Source: Chryseobacterium sp. FP211-J200 (lineage in GTDB: Bacteria > Bacteroidota > Bacteroidia > Flavobacteriales > Weeksellaceae). From it: a stretch of 39,164 nt of DNA. This document shows, one piece after another, positions 25,501-33,055 of the stretch. Within the stretch, counting starts at the first letter, position 1; every line of letters begins with the position of its first letter. The stretch is taken from positions 1-39,164 of the forward strand of contig NZ_LSHB01000034.1 of assembly GCF_001643375.1 (NCBI RefSeq), in the 5' to 3' direction. Below the pieces are notes generated by a model. That model saw nothing but the letters and a program-made list of their open reading frames with translations, did no database searches and had not been told where the DNA came from. A program made the translations under genes and the position numbers.

Positions 25501-25556
25501 CCGTGAAATAGCGCAGCAATCGGCAAAAGACCTCTGAAAAGGTATTTGTTTTTCAT
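22503..25556 (-). CDS. Choice-of-anchor I family surface protein with T9SS type A sorting domain
   Basis: Large secreted protein of 1017 residues. The signal peptide MKNKYLFRGLLPIAALFHGLASGQ is about 23 residues. A jelly-roll-like region (about 25-205, HYWNFNNN start) follows. Then comes an SbsA-type Ig-like (Big_5) domain (about 210-318, TAPTATYAPANNVTNAST) and a Calx-beta domain (about 330-430, IPIIDDTLEEQQAEYFVLGL). A beta-propeller-like choice-of-anchor I domain follows (about 445-930, MTANEGEPNDAYTVDPEGSI, LEPEYIAISPDSQKAWVSCQ, GPEGITYI). The last 75 residues are a T9SS type A sorting domain (FNIFPNPVNKG, YDMSGKLL, LSTGVYLIK). Choice-of-anchor I proteins resemble phytase/phosphatase-like propellers; enzyme activity is not shown. 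Confidence 0.9.
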   Translation of the reverse strand: MKNKYLFRGLLPIAALFHGLASGQTLVHYWNFNNNASVAAITAPTSTLLNGSISAFSTGTTGTDTFIDFAGGTGQNFNTENLNARNGAPSGTHLRYNYPINGNVQFNLPTSGYNNVVVKFTTRRSGSGAGTQTWSYSLDGTTFTQYQTVISQDANPKLITFDLSTISGVANNPNFKLKVEFSTGAGGNVGNNRFDNFTVDADPIGGVDTTAPTATYAPANNVTNASTTANPSITFNEDVRLIDNSAITDANAQNLVELRSNNATGNAVPFTTTFADNKITVIPTGGLVPNQTYYLALKPNLVEDISDNAITTSTSSTFTTAGTSISLDKTFIKVNENAGTLAFQINVINPSNATVNLVVKPAPFSTADSNDFTLANQTINITPSTTSVTVNIPIIDDTLEEQQAEYFVLGLENPVGATISGQALSTVYIVDNDKQAPVASKQIELNYLGFFDPSGNNNSSTEIVVHDPATQRLFTISSLTDVFDIIDFSNPTTPNVIKTVNMLPYGGITSVAVKNGIITVASPNGTNAQENGSVVFFDIDGNFLKQVTVGVLPDMITFTPDGTKVMTANEGEPNDAYTVDPEGSISVIDITGGIPNLLQSNVTTLSLQGFNGQEATLAATGGRKVKSTSILAQDLEPEYIAISPDSQKAWVSCQENNAVIEVNLATKTLGNIWGLGQKDMSLPGNGFDASDNNGEILIANWPVKAYYNPDAMASYKVGSNNYIVTANEGDEKDLDGFRERTTVGANGYSLDQTIFPNASMLKATHNLGRFRVTNVNGNTDGDNEFEQINALGARSFSIFNADSKEIVYDSGDQFERHIAANHPLIFNADNEANGAKARSRAKGLEPEGVTLGTISGQTFAFITLERTGGVMVYNVTDPNNVSFTDYKHSRMTTAYGGDNGPEGITYITPENSTTGKGYVIVANEISGTLSMYEVVVSPTLATGDVKSEKSTFNIFPNPVNKGNALYFNRAQGYELYDMSGKLLSKENNALTINTSKLSTGVYLIKTSEGDVKRVIVK

Positions 25557-25747
25557 GTTTACTTTTATTTTTAGATTGGCGTAAAGATGAAATAATTTCC
25601 TGTCCGGGTACTTTAAATGAATTTTAAGTATTGATTAATAAAGCCTGTGTTAAAAGCTGTTTTCGAAGTGTTTTAAAGTGAAAGTTAATCAACAGTTATC
25701 ATTAAGATAATTGATGTCGAGCCAAAAGTTCTGCATCTTGCAAGTCC

Positions 25748-26632
25748 TTAATTTTGCTCTGTCACTTTGTTGTAGATACTATGGATCAAACCATCCGCTA
25801 CAGAGATTTTCGGAACATAGATGTGTTTGATGTCTGCCCAAGTCATCACATTGTTAAAGATGGTTAGGGCCGGAACGATCACATCTGCACGATCTTCGCG
25901 GATCTGATAGTGCTGCATTCTTTCTTCTACAGACATTTTTTCCATTTCTTTCAGATATTTCTTGATGACAGAAACTGGCATTGGTTTTCCGTCCTTTGTT
26001 TTGCTCATCGAGAATATCTTGTTGATATTCCCGCCAGAACCGATGGCTACAACTGTTTTCTTGCTTTTGATCTTGTCTTTGATCTCGTCCTTCATCTCAT
26101 CCCAGATCGTTGGCGTTACCAATCCATTCAGTAAACGTATCGTTCCGATATTGAAAGAATGCTCATATTGCATCTCGTTGTTTTCGTAGAAAGTGAGTTC
26201 TGTAGATCCACCACCAACATCTACATACAGATAAGCAAAATCTTTGTCAAGACCTTCTGCAACATGATTTTCATAGATCAAGGTCGCTTCTTCGTCTCCG
26301 GTAATGATCTCGATATTGATGTCTGCCTGTTCTTTTACAATGTCGATGATCTCCTGTCCGTTTTTGGCGTCACGCATGGCGCTGGTGGCACAGGCGCGGT
26401 AATGTTCTACTTTGTACATGGTCATCATCTCGCTGAAGATCTTCATCGTATTGATCACCATTTGTTTTCTTTCCGGACCGATCTCGCTCTTTGTAAACAC
26501 ATCGAAACCCAGTCTTAGAGGGATTCTCAGAAGATTCAGTTTTGTGAATTCTGCTTTGCCGTTGGCTTCTTTCACTTCATTGATGAGCAGTCGGGCGGCA
26601 TTACTTCCTATGTCTATGGCGGCAATTATCAT
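25748..26632 (-). CDS. ppx: Exopolyphosphatase / Ppx-GppA phosphatase family
   Basis: ASKHA-fold phosphatase hydrolysing polyphosphate or pppGpp. The 294-residue protein has phosphate 1 motif AAIDIGSNAARLLI (residues 3-16), a second block ACATSAMRDAKNG (about 90) and phosphate 2 motif LYVDVGGGSTELTF (about 144). VVAIGSGGNINKI follows at about 200. It is the short single-module form (about 300 residues) without the C-terminal HD domain of E. coli Ppx. It lies 38 bases after ppk1, so synthesis and breakdown of polyphosphate are co-encoded. Confidence 0.92.
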   Translation of the reverse strand: MIIAAIDIGSNAARLLINEVKEANGKAEFTKLNLLRIPLRLGFDVFTKSEIGPERKQMVINTMKIFSEMMTMYKVEHYRACATSAMRDAKNGQEIIDIVKEQADINIEIITGDEEATLIYENHVAEGLDKDFAYLYVDVGGGSTELTFYENNEMQYEHSFNIGTIRLLNGLVTPTIWDEMKDEIKDKIKSKKTVVAIGSGGNINKIFSMSKTKDGKPMPVSVIKKYLKEMEKMSVEERMQHYQIREDRADVIVPALTIFNNVMTWADIKHIYVPKISVADGLIHSIYNKVTEQN

Positions 26633-26670
26633 GTCTTGAACTTAATTAAAGATTAAATTTAAACTAAATT

Positions 26671-28740
26671 TTAGTATTTCTGATTTTTTAGATAATTATA
26701 AGTCTCGATCTGTGACCTTTTCTGAACTTTATCATCGGTCTCAACATATTCGTTTCTCATGTTTTTGTCAAGAAGTCTGGCTTTCACATTATCCTCCAGC
26801 TGAAGGTCCAAAAGGGTTTTCAATTCTTTTTTCAGATTCTTCTGCAGAATTGGCGTTGCAGCTTCTATCCTGTAATCTAGATTTCTGGTCATCCAGTCGG
26901 CGGACGAGATGTACATATTTTCTGCACCTTTATTATAGAAGTACATCACTCTGGCATGTTCCAGGTATTCGTCTACAATACTGGTAGCATAGATCTTTTT
27001 CTTGAATTCTTTCTGATTCACAGCACAATAGATTCCGCGGACTATCATTTTTGTAGTCACGCCAGCTTCTGCAGCTTCGTACAGTTTTTTGATAAGTGTC
27101 CTGTCACTCAAAGAATTAACTTTGATGATCATTTCGGCTTTTCTGCCCGCTTTGGCTTCCTCGATTTCTTTGTCGATGTGAGCAATGATCTTTTCTCTCA
27201 TAAACTCAGGACAAACCATTAGACTTTTGCAACTTTTCAATGTGATGGTAGGGTCTACTTTTGGTTTGTTGAGTGCAGCAAAGATTTTATTAATGTCTGC
27301 CATTATTGCCCTGTTGGATGTCATGACCAAATGGTCGCCATAGATCTTGGCCGTTTTCTCATTGAAGTTTCCTGTGCTTACAAATCCATATTGTATCGTC
27401 TTGTTATGAACTCTCTTTTTGATGACACATAATTTGGCGTGCACTTTTCTGTTGGGAATTCCGAGAAGTACTTTTACGCCTTCCATTTCCAATTTGTCTT
27501 TCCACATCAGATTGGACTCTTCATCAAATCTTGCTCTCAGTTCCAGCATTACGGTCACTTCTTTTCCGTTTCTTACAGCATTGATCAAAGCATTGACGAT
27601 CTTGGAACTGGATGCCAATCGATAAGCTGTAATTTGAATGGACTTTACATCTGGATCCATGGCGGCTTCTCTTAATAGATCAATTACTGAATCGTAAGAA
27701 TGATAAGGGAAAGTCAACAACACATCTTTTTTGATGATAACATCTGTCACCCTTTGTTTGTTGGCAAATTCCGGGTGGATAAAAGAAGTTCTCTCAACAG
27801 GCTTATGATACGCTTTGAAGACATCTGGAAAATCCATAAAATGCCGGAAATTGTGGATCTTCTGTCCAGGAATGATACTGTCTTTTTTTGTAAGATTAAG
27901 TTTTTTAATAAGGAATTCCAGTAAGGCTTTATCAATTTCTTTATCGAAGACAAAACGTGTTGGTTTCCCTTTTCGTCTGCTTTTGATTCCTTTTTCAATT
28001 TTATCCGCTAGTGTTGTCTTGATGTCATTGTCCAGGTCAAACTCCGCATCTTTTGTCACTTTGAAACAATGCGCCGTAAACTCGTCGTATCCAAAATAGG
28101 AAAAAATGTGCGGCAAATTATAAATAATGACATCTTCCAAGAGCATCACGTCTTTTTGTTCCGGATTCTCGGTCGGAAGAAGGACAAATCTTCCGTTGGC
28201 AGTCACTGGCAATTCTATAATGGCATACTGGCTCTCGTACTGCCATTCTTTCCTACGCATGGCAACACCTATGAACAGGCTCTTTTCACGGAGGTAAGGC
28301 ATGGGTTTGTTATCGTGCAGCAAAACTGGGATGACGTTACTTTCTACCTCTTCATCAAAATATTTCACCACAAATTCCTTTTGAGTGGCAGTCAGATGTT
28401 TATGGTCTTTGATGAAAACCTTTTCCTTCGCCATTTCGCGCTGAACATCCTTCCAGGTTTTGTCAAAATCCTCTTGTTGGTGGATGACAAGCTTGTTTAT
28501 CTTCTGTAATATTTTCGATGGGGCATCATAAAAAGATTCGCTAATGACCTTCTGTTTGAAGTCCATCGCACGCTTCAAACCCGCCACTCTCACGCGGAAA
28601 AACTCGTCGAGATTATTGGAAAATATTCCTAAAAATCGGATTCTCAAATGTATAGGAACGCTTTTGTCCATGGCTTCCTGTAGAACTCTGGCATTGAAGC
28701 CGAGCCAAGTGACGTCGCGCGGATTGAATTCTTGTGGCAT
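26671..28740 (-). CDS. ppk1: Polyphosphate kinase 1
   Basis: Makes inorganic polyphosphate from ATP. The 689-residue protein starts MPQEFNPRDVTWLGFNARVL, the usual PPK1 N-terminal block. The catalytic domains contain the autophosphorylated His in GIPNRKVHAKLCVI and FVSTGNFNEKTAKIYGDH. The second histidine motif is HARVMYFYNKGAENMYIS, then SADWMTRNLDYRIE. The frame could start at 28779, but a perfect -7 element at 28761-28768 lies between that ATG and 28740. I therefore choose 28740. It forms an operon with ppx. Confidence 0.95.
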   Translation of the reverse strand: MPQEFNPRDVTWLGFNARVLQEAMDKSVPIHLRIRFLGIFSNNLDEFFRVRVAGLKRAMDFKQKVISESFYDAPSKILQKINKLVIHQQEDFDKTWKDVQREMAKEKVFIKDHKHLTATQKEFVVKYFDEEVESNVIPVLLHDNKPMPYLREKSLFIGVAMRRKEWQYESQYAIIELPVTANGRFVLLPTENPEQKDVMLLEDVIIYNLPHIFSYFGYDEFTAHCFKVTKDAEFDLDNDIKTTLADKIEKGIKSRRKGKPTRFVFDKEIDKALLEFLIKKLNLTKKDSIIPGQKIHNFRHFMDFPDVFKAYHKPVERTSFIHPEFANKQRVTDVIIKKDVLLTFPYHSYDSVIDLLREAAMDPDVKSIQITAYRLASSSKIVNALINAVRNGKEVTVMLELRARFDEESNLMWKDKLEMEGVKVLLGIPNRKVHAKLCVIKKRVHNKTIQYGFVSTGNFNEKTAKIYGDHLVMTSNRAIMADINKIFAALNKPKVDPTITLKSCKSLMVCPEFMREKIIAHIDKEIEEAKAGRKAEMIIKVNSLSDRTLIKKLYEAAEAGVTTKMIVRGIYCAVNQKEFKKKIYATSIVDEYLEHARVMYFYNKGAENMYISSADWMTRNLDYRIEAATPILQKNLKKELKTLLDLQLEDNVKARLLDKNMRNEYVETDDKVQKRSQIETYNYLKNQKY

Positions 28741-28760
28741 TATTGGGTTTTTGATTATCT

Positions 28761-28768
28761 CAAAAGTA
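28761..28768 (-). promoter_or_regulatory. -7 promoter element of ppk1-ppx (TACTTTTG)
   Basis: Perfect TAnnTTTG on the minus strand, 21 bases before ATG 28740. It decides the ppk1 start against the upstream ATG at 28779. Confidence 0.6.
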
Positions 28769-28940
28769 GTGAAATTCATTGTATTAATTTGGGTTTGAAA
28801 ACTACAATCTTCTTTCGTGATGGTATGTTTCGGAACTGTAAACTAATTTTTAAATAAACAGGGATGAAGGTTTTATTGAGGATTAGATAATTTATTTTAA
28901 AAAATTTAATAAAATATGTATGGTATAATGAAAAATAGTA

Positions 28941-28948
28941 TAGATTTG
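28941..28948 (+). promoter_or_regulatory. -7 promoter element of the M43 protease gene (TAGATTTG)
   Basis: TAnnTTTG match with a leader of about 20 bases before ATG 28976. The region between this and ppk1 (28769-28940) is AT-rich with nothing else recognisable. Confidence 0.6.
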
Positions 28949-28975
28949 CAACCCTTTTAATTAATTAGAAATAAT

Positions 28976-30202
28976 ATGAAGAAAATTTTATTACTACTGT
29001 CAAGTGCTTTTTTTCTAAGTGCTTACGGACAAAGAACTTGCGGAACGGAGAAGAAAATGGCGGCATTTTTTGCTTCAAATCCACAAGCGGAAGCAAATAG
29101 AGAAGCTTTGAAAGATTACTTGGTTCACAATGATTTTACAAAATCAAAAAAAGCAGGTGTTGTTACAATTCCCATTGTTGTTCACGTTTTGTATTCTACA
29201 ACAGCAATGAACATTTCTGATGCTCAAATCGCTTCACAGATCAAAGTTTTGAATGACGATTTCAGAAAGCTCAATGCAGATTTCAGTACAGTCGTTCCAT
29301 TTGTCTTCCAAGGTGTTGCGGCAGATATGGAACTGGCTTTCTGTTTGGCAACCAAAAAACCAGATGGCTCTGCGACTTCAGGAGTTGAACGAAAATCTGT
29401 CACAAGTAATTTTAATTTCGACGATAATTATTATACATCTTCCGGATTGCCATCTTGGGATACTACAAAATATCTGAACATCTGGGTTGGTAACATTAGT
29501 GCTGACTATTTAGGATGGGCTTATCTTCCGGATAATGCTGGAGGTACAGATGATGGTCTTGCTATTGGTTACAAATATTTTGGAACGACTGGAACTGTTG
29601 TTTCGCCATATAATAAAGGTAGAACGGCAACGCACGAGATCGGTCATTATTTTGGACTCAATCACATCTGGGGAGACGAGGAGAATTCTTGTGGAACTTC
29701 TGCAGGAAATGATGGATGTGCAGACACGCCGGCTACGAAAGAGCCTTATTACGGAGCGCCTACATTTCCTACAAATCTATATGCTTGCACCACAAGTACC
29801 AATGGTTCAATGTTTATGAACTATATGGATTATGTAAATGATAATAAAATGGCGATGTTTACAAACAACCAAAAAACCATTACTCAGAATACAATGGCAG
29901 GTCCAAGAGCAAGCTTATTAAACTCTAACGCTTGCGCTCTTTTGGCGGTTGATGATGTTGAGAAATCTAACGCAATCAATGTTTTTCCAAACCCAGCAGT
30001 TAATTATATTTCTATCGCTTCACCTTTGATTAATATCAATGAAGTTGAGATTTTTGCGACTGATGGGAAATTGGTCAAAAAAGCAAAGGTGAAAAACGAA
30101 ACTGATAAAATTGATGTGAAACAACTTCCATTAGGAACTTACTACGTGAGAACTTATAACGAAAGTGGTTTTGTAAAATCAATGAAATTCATCAAGAAAT
30201 AA
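28976..30202 (+). CDS. Secreted M43-family zinc metalloprotease with T9SS sorting domain
   Basis: Extracellular pappalysin-type protease of 408 residues. The signal peptide MKKILLLLSSAFFLSAYGQ is about 19 residues. A propeptide-like segment follows, then the catalytic domain (about 60-300). This has the extended zinc motif HEIGHYFGLNH (about residue 220) with three His ligands and catalytic Glu. The Met-turn MNYMDYVND is at about 280, and several Cys form likely disulfides. The C-terminal 75 residues are a T9SS type A sorting domain (NVFPNPAVNYISIA, LPLGTYYVRTYNESG, FVKSMKFIKK). Single gene with own promoter and terminator. Confidence 0.93.
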   Translation: MKKILLLLSSAFFLSAYGQRTCGTEKKMAAFFASNPQAEANREALKDYLVHNDFTKSKKAGVVTIPIVVHVLYSTTAMNISDAQIASQIKVLNDDFRKLNADFSTVVPFVFQGVAADMELAFCLATKKPDGSATSGVERKSVTSNFNFDDNYYTSSGLPSWDTTKYLNIWVGNISADYLGWAYLPDNAGGTDDGLAIGYKYFGTTGTVVSPYNKGRTATHEIGHYFGLNHIWGDEENSCGTSAGNDGCADTPATKEPYYGAPTFPTNLYACTTSTNGSMFMNYMDYVNDNKMAMFTNNQKTITQNTMAGPRASLLNSNACALLAVDDVEKSNAINVFPNPAVNYISIASPLININEVEIFATDGKLVKKAKVKNETDKIDVKQLPLGTYYVRTYNESGFVKSMKFIKK

Positions 30203-30225
30203 TTTGATTCAAAATTGAAACATAG

Positions 30226-30252
30226 AACTCTGTCGAAAGGCGGAGTTTTTTT
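30226..30252 (+). terminator. Terminator of the M43 protease gene
   Basis: Stem AACTCTGTC / GGCGGAGTT with a GAAA tetraloop and G-U pairs, followed by eight T. Confidence 0.8.
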
Positions 30253-30258
30253 TGTTAA

Positions 30259-30298
30259 TGACAATTTGTCACTTTTTTTGTCATGGTACAAATATTGA
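30259..30298 (+). promoter_or_regulatory. Candidate sigma-54-like promoter and TTGTCA palindrome upstream of dnaK
   Basis: TGACAATTTGTCA (30259-30271) is a perfect palindrome, and a further TTGTCA half-site follows at 30278-30283. Directly after it, TGGTACAAATATTGA (30284-30298) keeps the sigma-54 layout: TGG(C/T)AC, then N5, then TTG, with GG and the -12 pair 10 bases apart, though GC is GA here. No TAnnTTTG is found at this place. Transcription would start near 30310, 39 bases before dnaK. Heat-shock control through this site is inferred. Confidence 0.45.
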
Positions 30299-30348
30299 GA
30301 ATTGCTCATTGTAAATATTAATAACAACAAAAAATAACATATAAAAAA

Positions 30349-32247
30349 ATGAGTAAAATAATCGGAATTGACTTAGGTACAACCAACTCTTGCGTTGCAG
30401 TAATGGAAGGTAAAGATGCTGTAGTTATCCCTAATGCAGAAGGAAAAAGAACGACGCCTTCTATCGTAGCGTTCATAGAAGACGGTGAAAGAAAAGTAGG
30501 AGATCCTGCAAAAAGACAGGCTGTAACAAACCCTACAAAAACGGTTTATTCTATCAAAAGATTCATCGGGACACATTTCAAAGATGATGCTTCTGAAGTT
30601 TCAAGAGTGCCTTACGCAGTGGTAAGCGGACCAAACGATACAGTAAAAGTAAAAATCGACGACAGAGAATATACGCCACAAGAGATTTCTGCAATGATTC
30701 TTCAGAAAATGAAGAAGACTGCTGAAGATTATCTTGGACAAGAAGTAACAAGAGCGGTGATCACTGTTCCGGCTTACTTTAATGATGCTCAGAGACAAGC
30801 GACTAAAGAAGCAGGAGAAATCGCTGGACTTAAAGTAGAAAGAATCATCAATGAGCCTACGGCAGCAGCTTTGGCTTATGGAATGGACAAAGCGCACAAA
30901 GATCAGAAAATTGCAGTTTACGATTTAGGTGGTGGTACTTTTGACGTTTCTATCCTAGATTTAGGGGACGGCGTTTTCGAAGTATTGTCTACAAATGGTG
31001 ATACGCACTTAGGAGGTGATGACTTTGATGATGTAATTATCAACTGGATGGCAGATGAATTCAAAGCTGAAGAAGGTGTAGACCTAAAAGGTGATGCTAT
31101 CGCGTTACAAAGATTAAAAGAAGCCGCTGAAAAAGCAAAAATCGAATTGTCTTCTTCTCCTCAAACTGAAATCAACCTTCCGTATATCACTGCTACGGCT
31201 ACAGGACCAAAACACTTGGTGAAAACCTTAACAAGAGCGAAGTTCGAGCAATTGTCAGCAGATTTGGTAAAAAGATCAATGGAGCCTTGTAAAAAAGCGC
31301 TTTCAGATGCTGGACTTTCAGTTTCAGATATTGATGAGGTAATCTTGGTAGGAGGTTCTACCAGAATCCCAATCATCCAAGAGGAAGTTGAGAAGTTCTT
31401 TGGTAAAAAACCTTCAAAAGGAGTAAACCCAGACGAAGTTGTAGCTATTGGTGCTGCAATCCAAGGTGGAGTTTTAACTGGTGATGTGAAAGATGTTCTT
31501 TTATTAGACGTAACACCACTTTCTTTAGGTATCGAAACAATGGGTTCTATGTTCACTAAATTAATTGATGCGAATACTACCATCCCAACTAAAAAATCTG
31601 AAGTGTTCTCTACAGCGTCTGACAATCAGCCGGCTGTAAGCATCAGAGTAGGACAGGGAGAAAGACCAATGTTCAACGATAACAAAGAAATCGGAAGATT
31701 TGATTTGACAGATATTCCACCTGCACCAAGAGGAGTTCCACAAATCGAGGTGACTTTCGATATCGATGCAAACGGAATCCTTTCTGTATCTGCGAAAGAC
31801 AAAGGAACCGGAAAAGAGCAATCTATTAAAATTCAGGCAAGTTCAGGACTTTCTGACGATGAAATCCAACGAATGAAGCGTGAAGCAGAAGAAAATGCTT
31901 CAGCAGATGCTAAGAAAAAAGAAGAAGTTGAAGTATTCAATAAAGCGGATGGTTTGATTTTCCAAACTGAAAAACAGTTGAAAGAATTTGGCGACAAACT
32001 TTCAGCCGACAAAAAAGCAGCCATCGAAACTGCAGTTGCTGAATTGAAAACAGCTTTCGAAGCTAAAGATTTAAATTCTGTAAAAACCAAAACTGAAGTT
32101 TTAGACGCTGCTTGGATGGCCGCTTCCGAAGAAATGTACGCAGCAGGCCAACAAGGTCAGCCAGGTGCAGATCCTTCTCAAGGAAATGCCGGAGCTAATT
32201 CAGGTGCAGATGATGTGCAAGATGCAGACTTTGAAGAAGTCAAATAA
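30349..32247 (+). CDS. dnaK: Chaperone protein DnaK (Hsp70)
   Basis: ATP-dependent chaperone working with DnaJ and GrpE. The 632-residue protein is full length. The nucleotide-binding domain starts [20 protein letters not shown] and has [20 protein letters not shown] (about 188-207) and [16 protein letters not shown] (about 332). The linker/substrate domain has [20 protein letters not shown] (about 384). The helical lid and the acidic C-terminal end [11 protein letters not shown] are the usual GrpE/DnaJ-related tail. dnaJ and grpE are not adjacent. Antisense open frames in this region are shadows of the strong codon bias. Confidence 0.98.
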   Translation: MSKIIGIDLGTTNSCVAVMEGKDAVVIPNAEGKRTTPSIVAFIEDGERKVGDPAKRQAVTNPTKTVYSIKRFIGTHFKDDASEVSRVPYAVVSGPNDTVKVKIDDREYTPQEISAMILQKMKKTAEDYLGQEVTRAVITVPAYFNDAQRQATKEAGEIAGLKVERIINEPTAAALAYGMDKAHKDQKIAVYDLGGGTFDVSILDLGDGVFEVLSTNGDTHLGGDDFDDVIINWMADEFKAEEGVDLKGDAIALQRLKEAAEKAKIELSSSPQTEINLPYITATATGPKHLVKTLTRAKFEQLSADLVKRSMEPCKKALSDAGLSVSDIDEVILVGGSTRIPIIQEEVEKFFGKKPSKGVNPDEVVAIGAAIQGGVLTGDVKDVLLLDVTPLSLGIETMGSMFTKLIDANTTIPTKKSEVFSTASDNQPAVSIRVGQGERPMFNDNKEIGRFDLTDIPPAPRGVPQIEVTFDIDANGILSVSAKDKGTGKEQSIKIQASSGLSDDEIQRMKREAEENASADAKKKEEVEVFNKADGLIFQTEKQLKEFGDKLSADKKAAIETAVAELKTAFEAKDLNSVKTKTEVLDAAWMAASEEMYAAGQQGQPGADPSQGNAGANSGADDVQDADFEEVK

Positions 32248-32290
32248 ATAGCAATTATTATCGATTAATATCGATTGAAATAAATTAGTA

Positions 32291-32327
32291 AATCGCTGTA
32301 AACGTAATGTTTACAGCGATTTTTTTT
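32291..32327 (+). terminator. Terminator of dnaK
   Basis: Perfect 13-bp stem AATCGCTGTAAAC / GTTTACAGCGATT with GTAAT loop and a long T-tract. It is the last recognisable chromosomal feature before the mobile element. Confidence 0.92.
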
Positions 32328-32350
32328 GTTTTTGCATTTTTTATTAATAG

Positions 32351-32381
32351 TTGATTTTAATCGATTTTTGTTGTAATTTTG
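32351..32381 (+). promoter_or_regulatory. Promoter of the integrase operon: TTG-N20-TAATTTTG
   Basis: -33 TTG (32351-32353) and -7 TAATTTTG (32374-32381) are separated by 20 bases, matching the Bacteroidota consensus. The leader to ATG 32486 would be about 98 bases, long enough to contain control elements; I see none clearly. Confidence 0.55.
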
Positions 32382-32485
32382 TATCTCATTTGTACCGCGT
32401 GTTATTTGGATGTAATGTGCGTCTTATGCGCCTTATTTTATTTTAGAAGCCAAAAAACAGAAAATGTTCAGGATGTTATTTCAGA

Positions 32486-33055
32486 ATGGGATTTAGTAAA
32501 TTAAAAATACCAAGGGTATGCGAGCAGTGTTCAAAACCCTTTGAAGCAAAGACAGTTACGACTCGTTTTTGTACTGTTTCCTGCGCTAATAAATCGGGAA
32601 AAGAGCGCAAAAAGCAGGAAAAAGAAAGAGTGGAAAAAGAAACATTATTGAAAAAGTATGTGAATAAAATTGCAGAAGTTCAATCTCGTGAATTTTTATC
32701 CGTTGCTGAAGCAACTGTAATGTTTGGAATATCGAGAGATACCATTCACAGATTAATAAAACGTGGAATAATAAAGGGAGTTAATTTTGGAGTAAGATTA
32801 ACTCGTGTTAAGCGATCAGATTTGGAAGATTTATTTTCAGCAGTTGAAATACCGGAAGAAAAGGAAATAATAATTGAGAAACCCAATTTTGAAGTTGGTA
32901 ATTGTTATACAATTTCCGAAATTAGTTCAAAATTCTACGCTGATCCAGGAACTGTAACAAACCTGATTAAAAGAAACAAAATTCCGACAAAGAAAGTTGG
33001 AAGTTTCGTGTATGTTCCTAAAAATTTAATTGATAAAATTTTTGACGGAAAATGA
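32486..33055 (+). CDS. Zinc-ribbon and double helix-turn-helix protein (possible excision factor)
   Basis: A 189-residue protein in three parts. An N-terminal zinc ribbon has CEQC (residues 12-15) and CTVSC (29-33). A basic Lys/Glu-rich helix covers about 38-65. Two MerR/excisionase-like HTH segments follow: FLSVAEATVMFGISRDTIHR (about 70-89) and CYTISEISSKFYADPGTVTN (about 140-159). Each HTH ends in a strand like those of HTH_17 proteins (RLTRVKRSDLEDLF; VYVPKNLIDKIF). The stop overlaps the integrase start by 4 bases (ATGA). By position and fold it may steer integrase direction, or regulate it; this is inferred. Confidence 0.8.
   Translation: MGFSKLKIPRVCEQCSKPFEAKTVTTRFCTVSCANKSGKERKKQEKERVEKETLLKKYVNKIAEVQSREFLSVAEATVMFGISRDTIHRLIKRGIIKGVNFGVRLTRVKRSDLEDLFSAVEIPEEKEIIIEKPNFEVGNCYTISEISSKFYADPGTVTNLIKRNKIPTKKVGSFVYVPKNLIDKIFDGK

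Noticed and set aside
28741-28779. Longer PPK1 start
   Set aside because: A perfect -7 element lies within the extension, and the family N-terminus starts at 28740.
31161-31625. Antisense frame of 154 codons in dnaK
   Set aside because: It is a shadow of the dnaK codon pattern and has no start signal or domain of its own.
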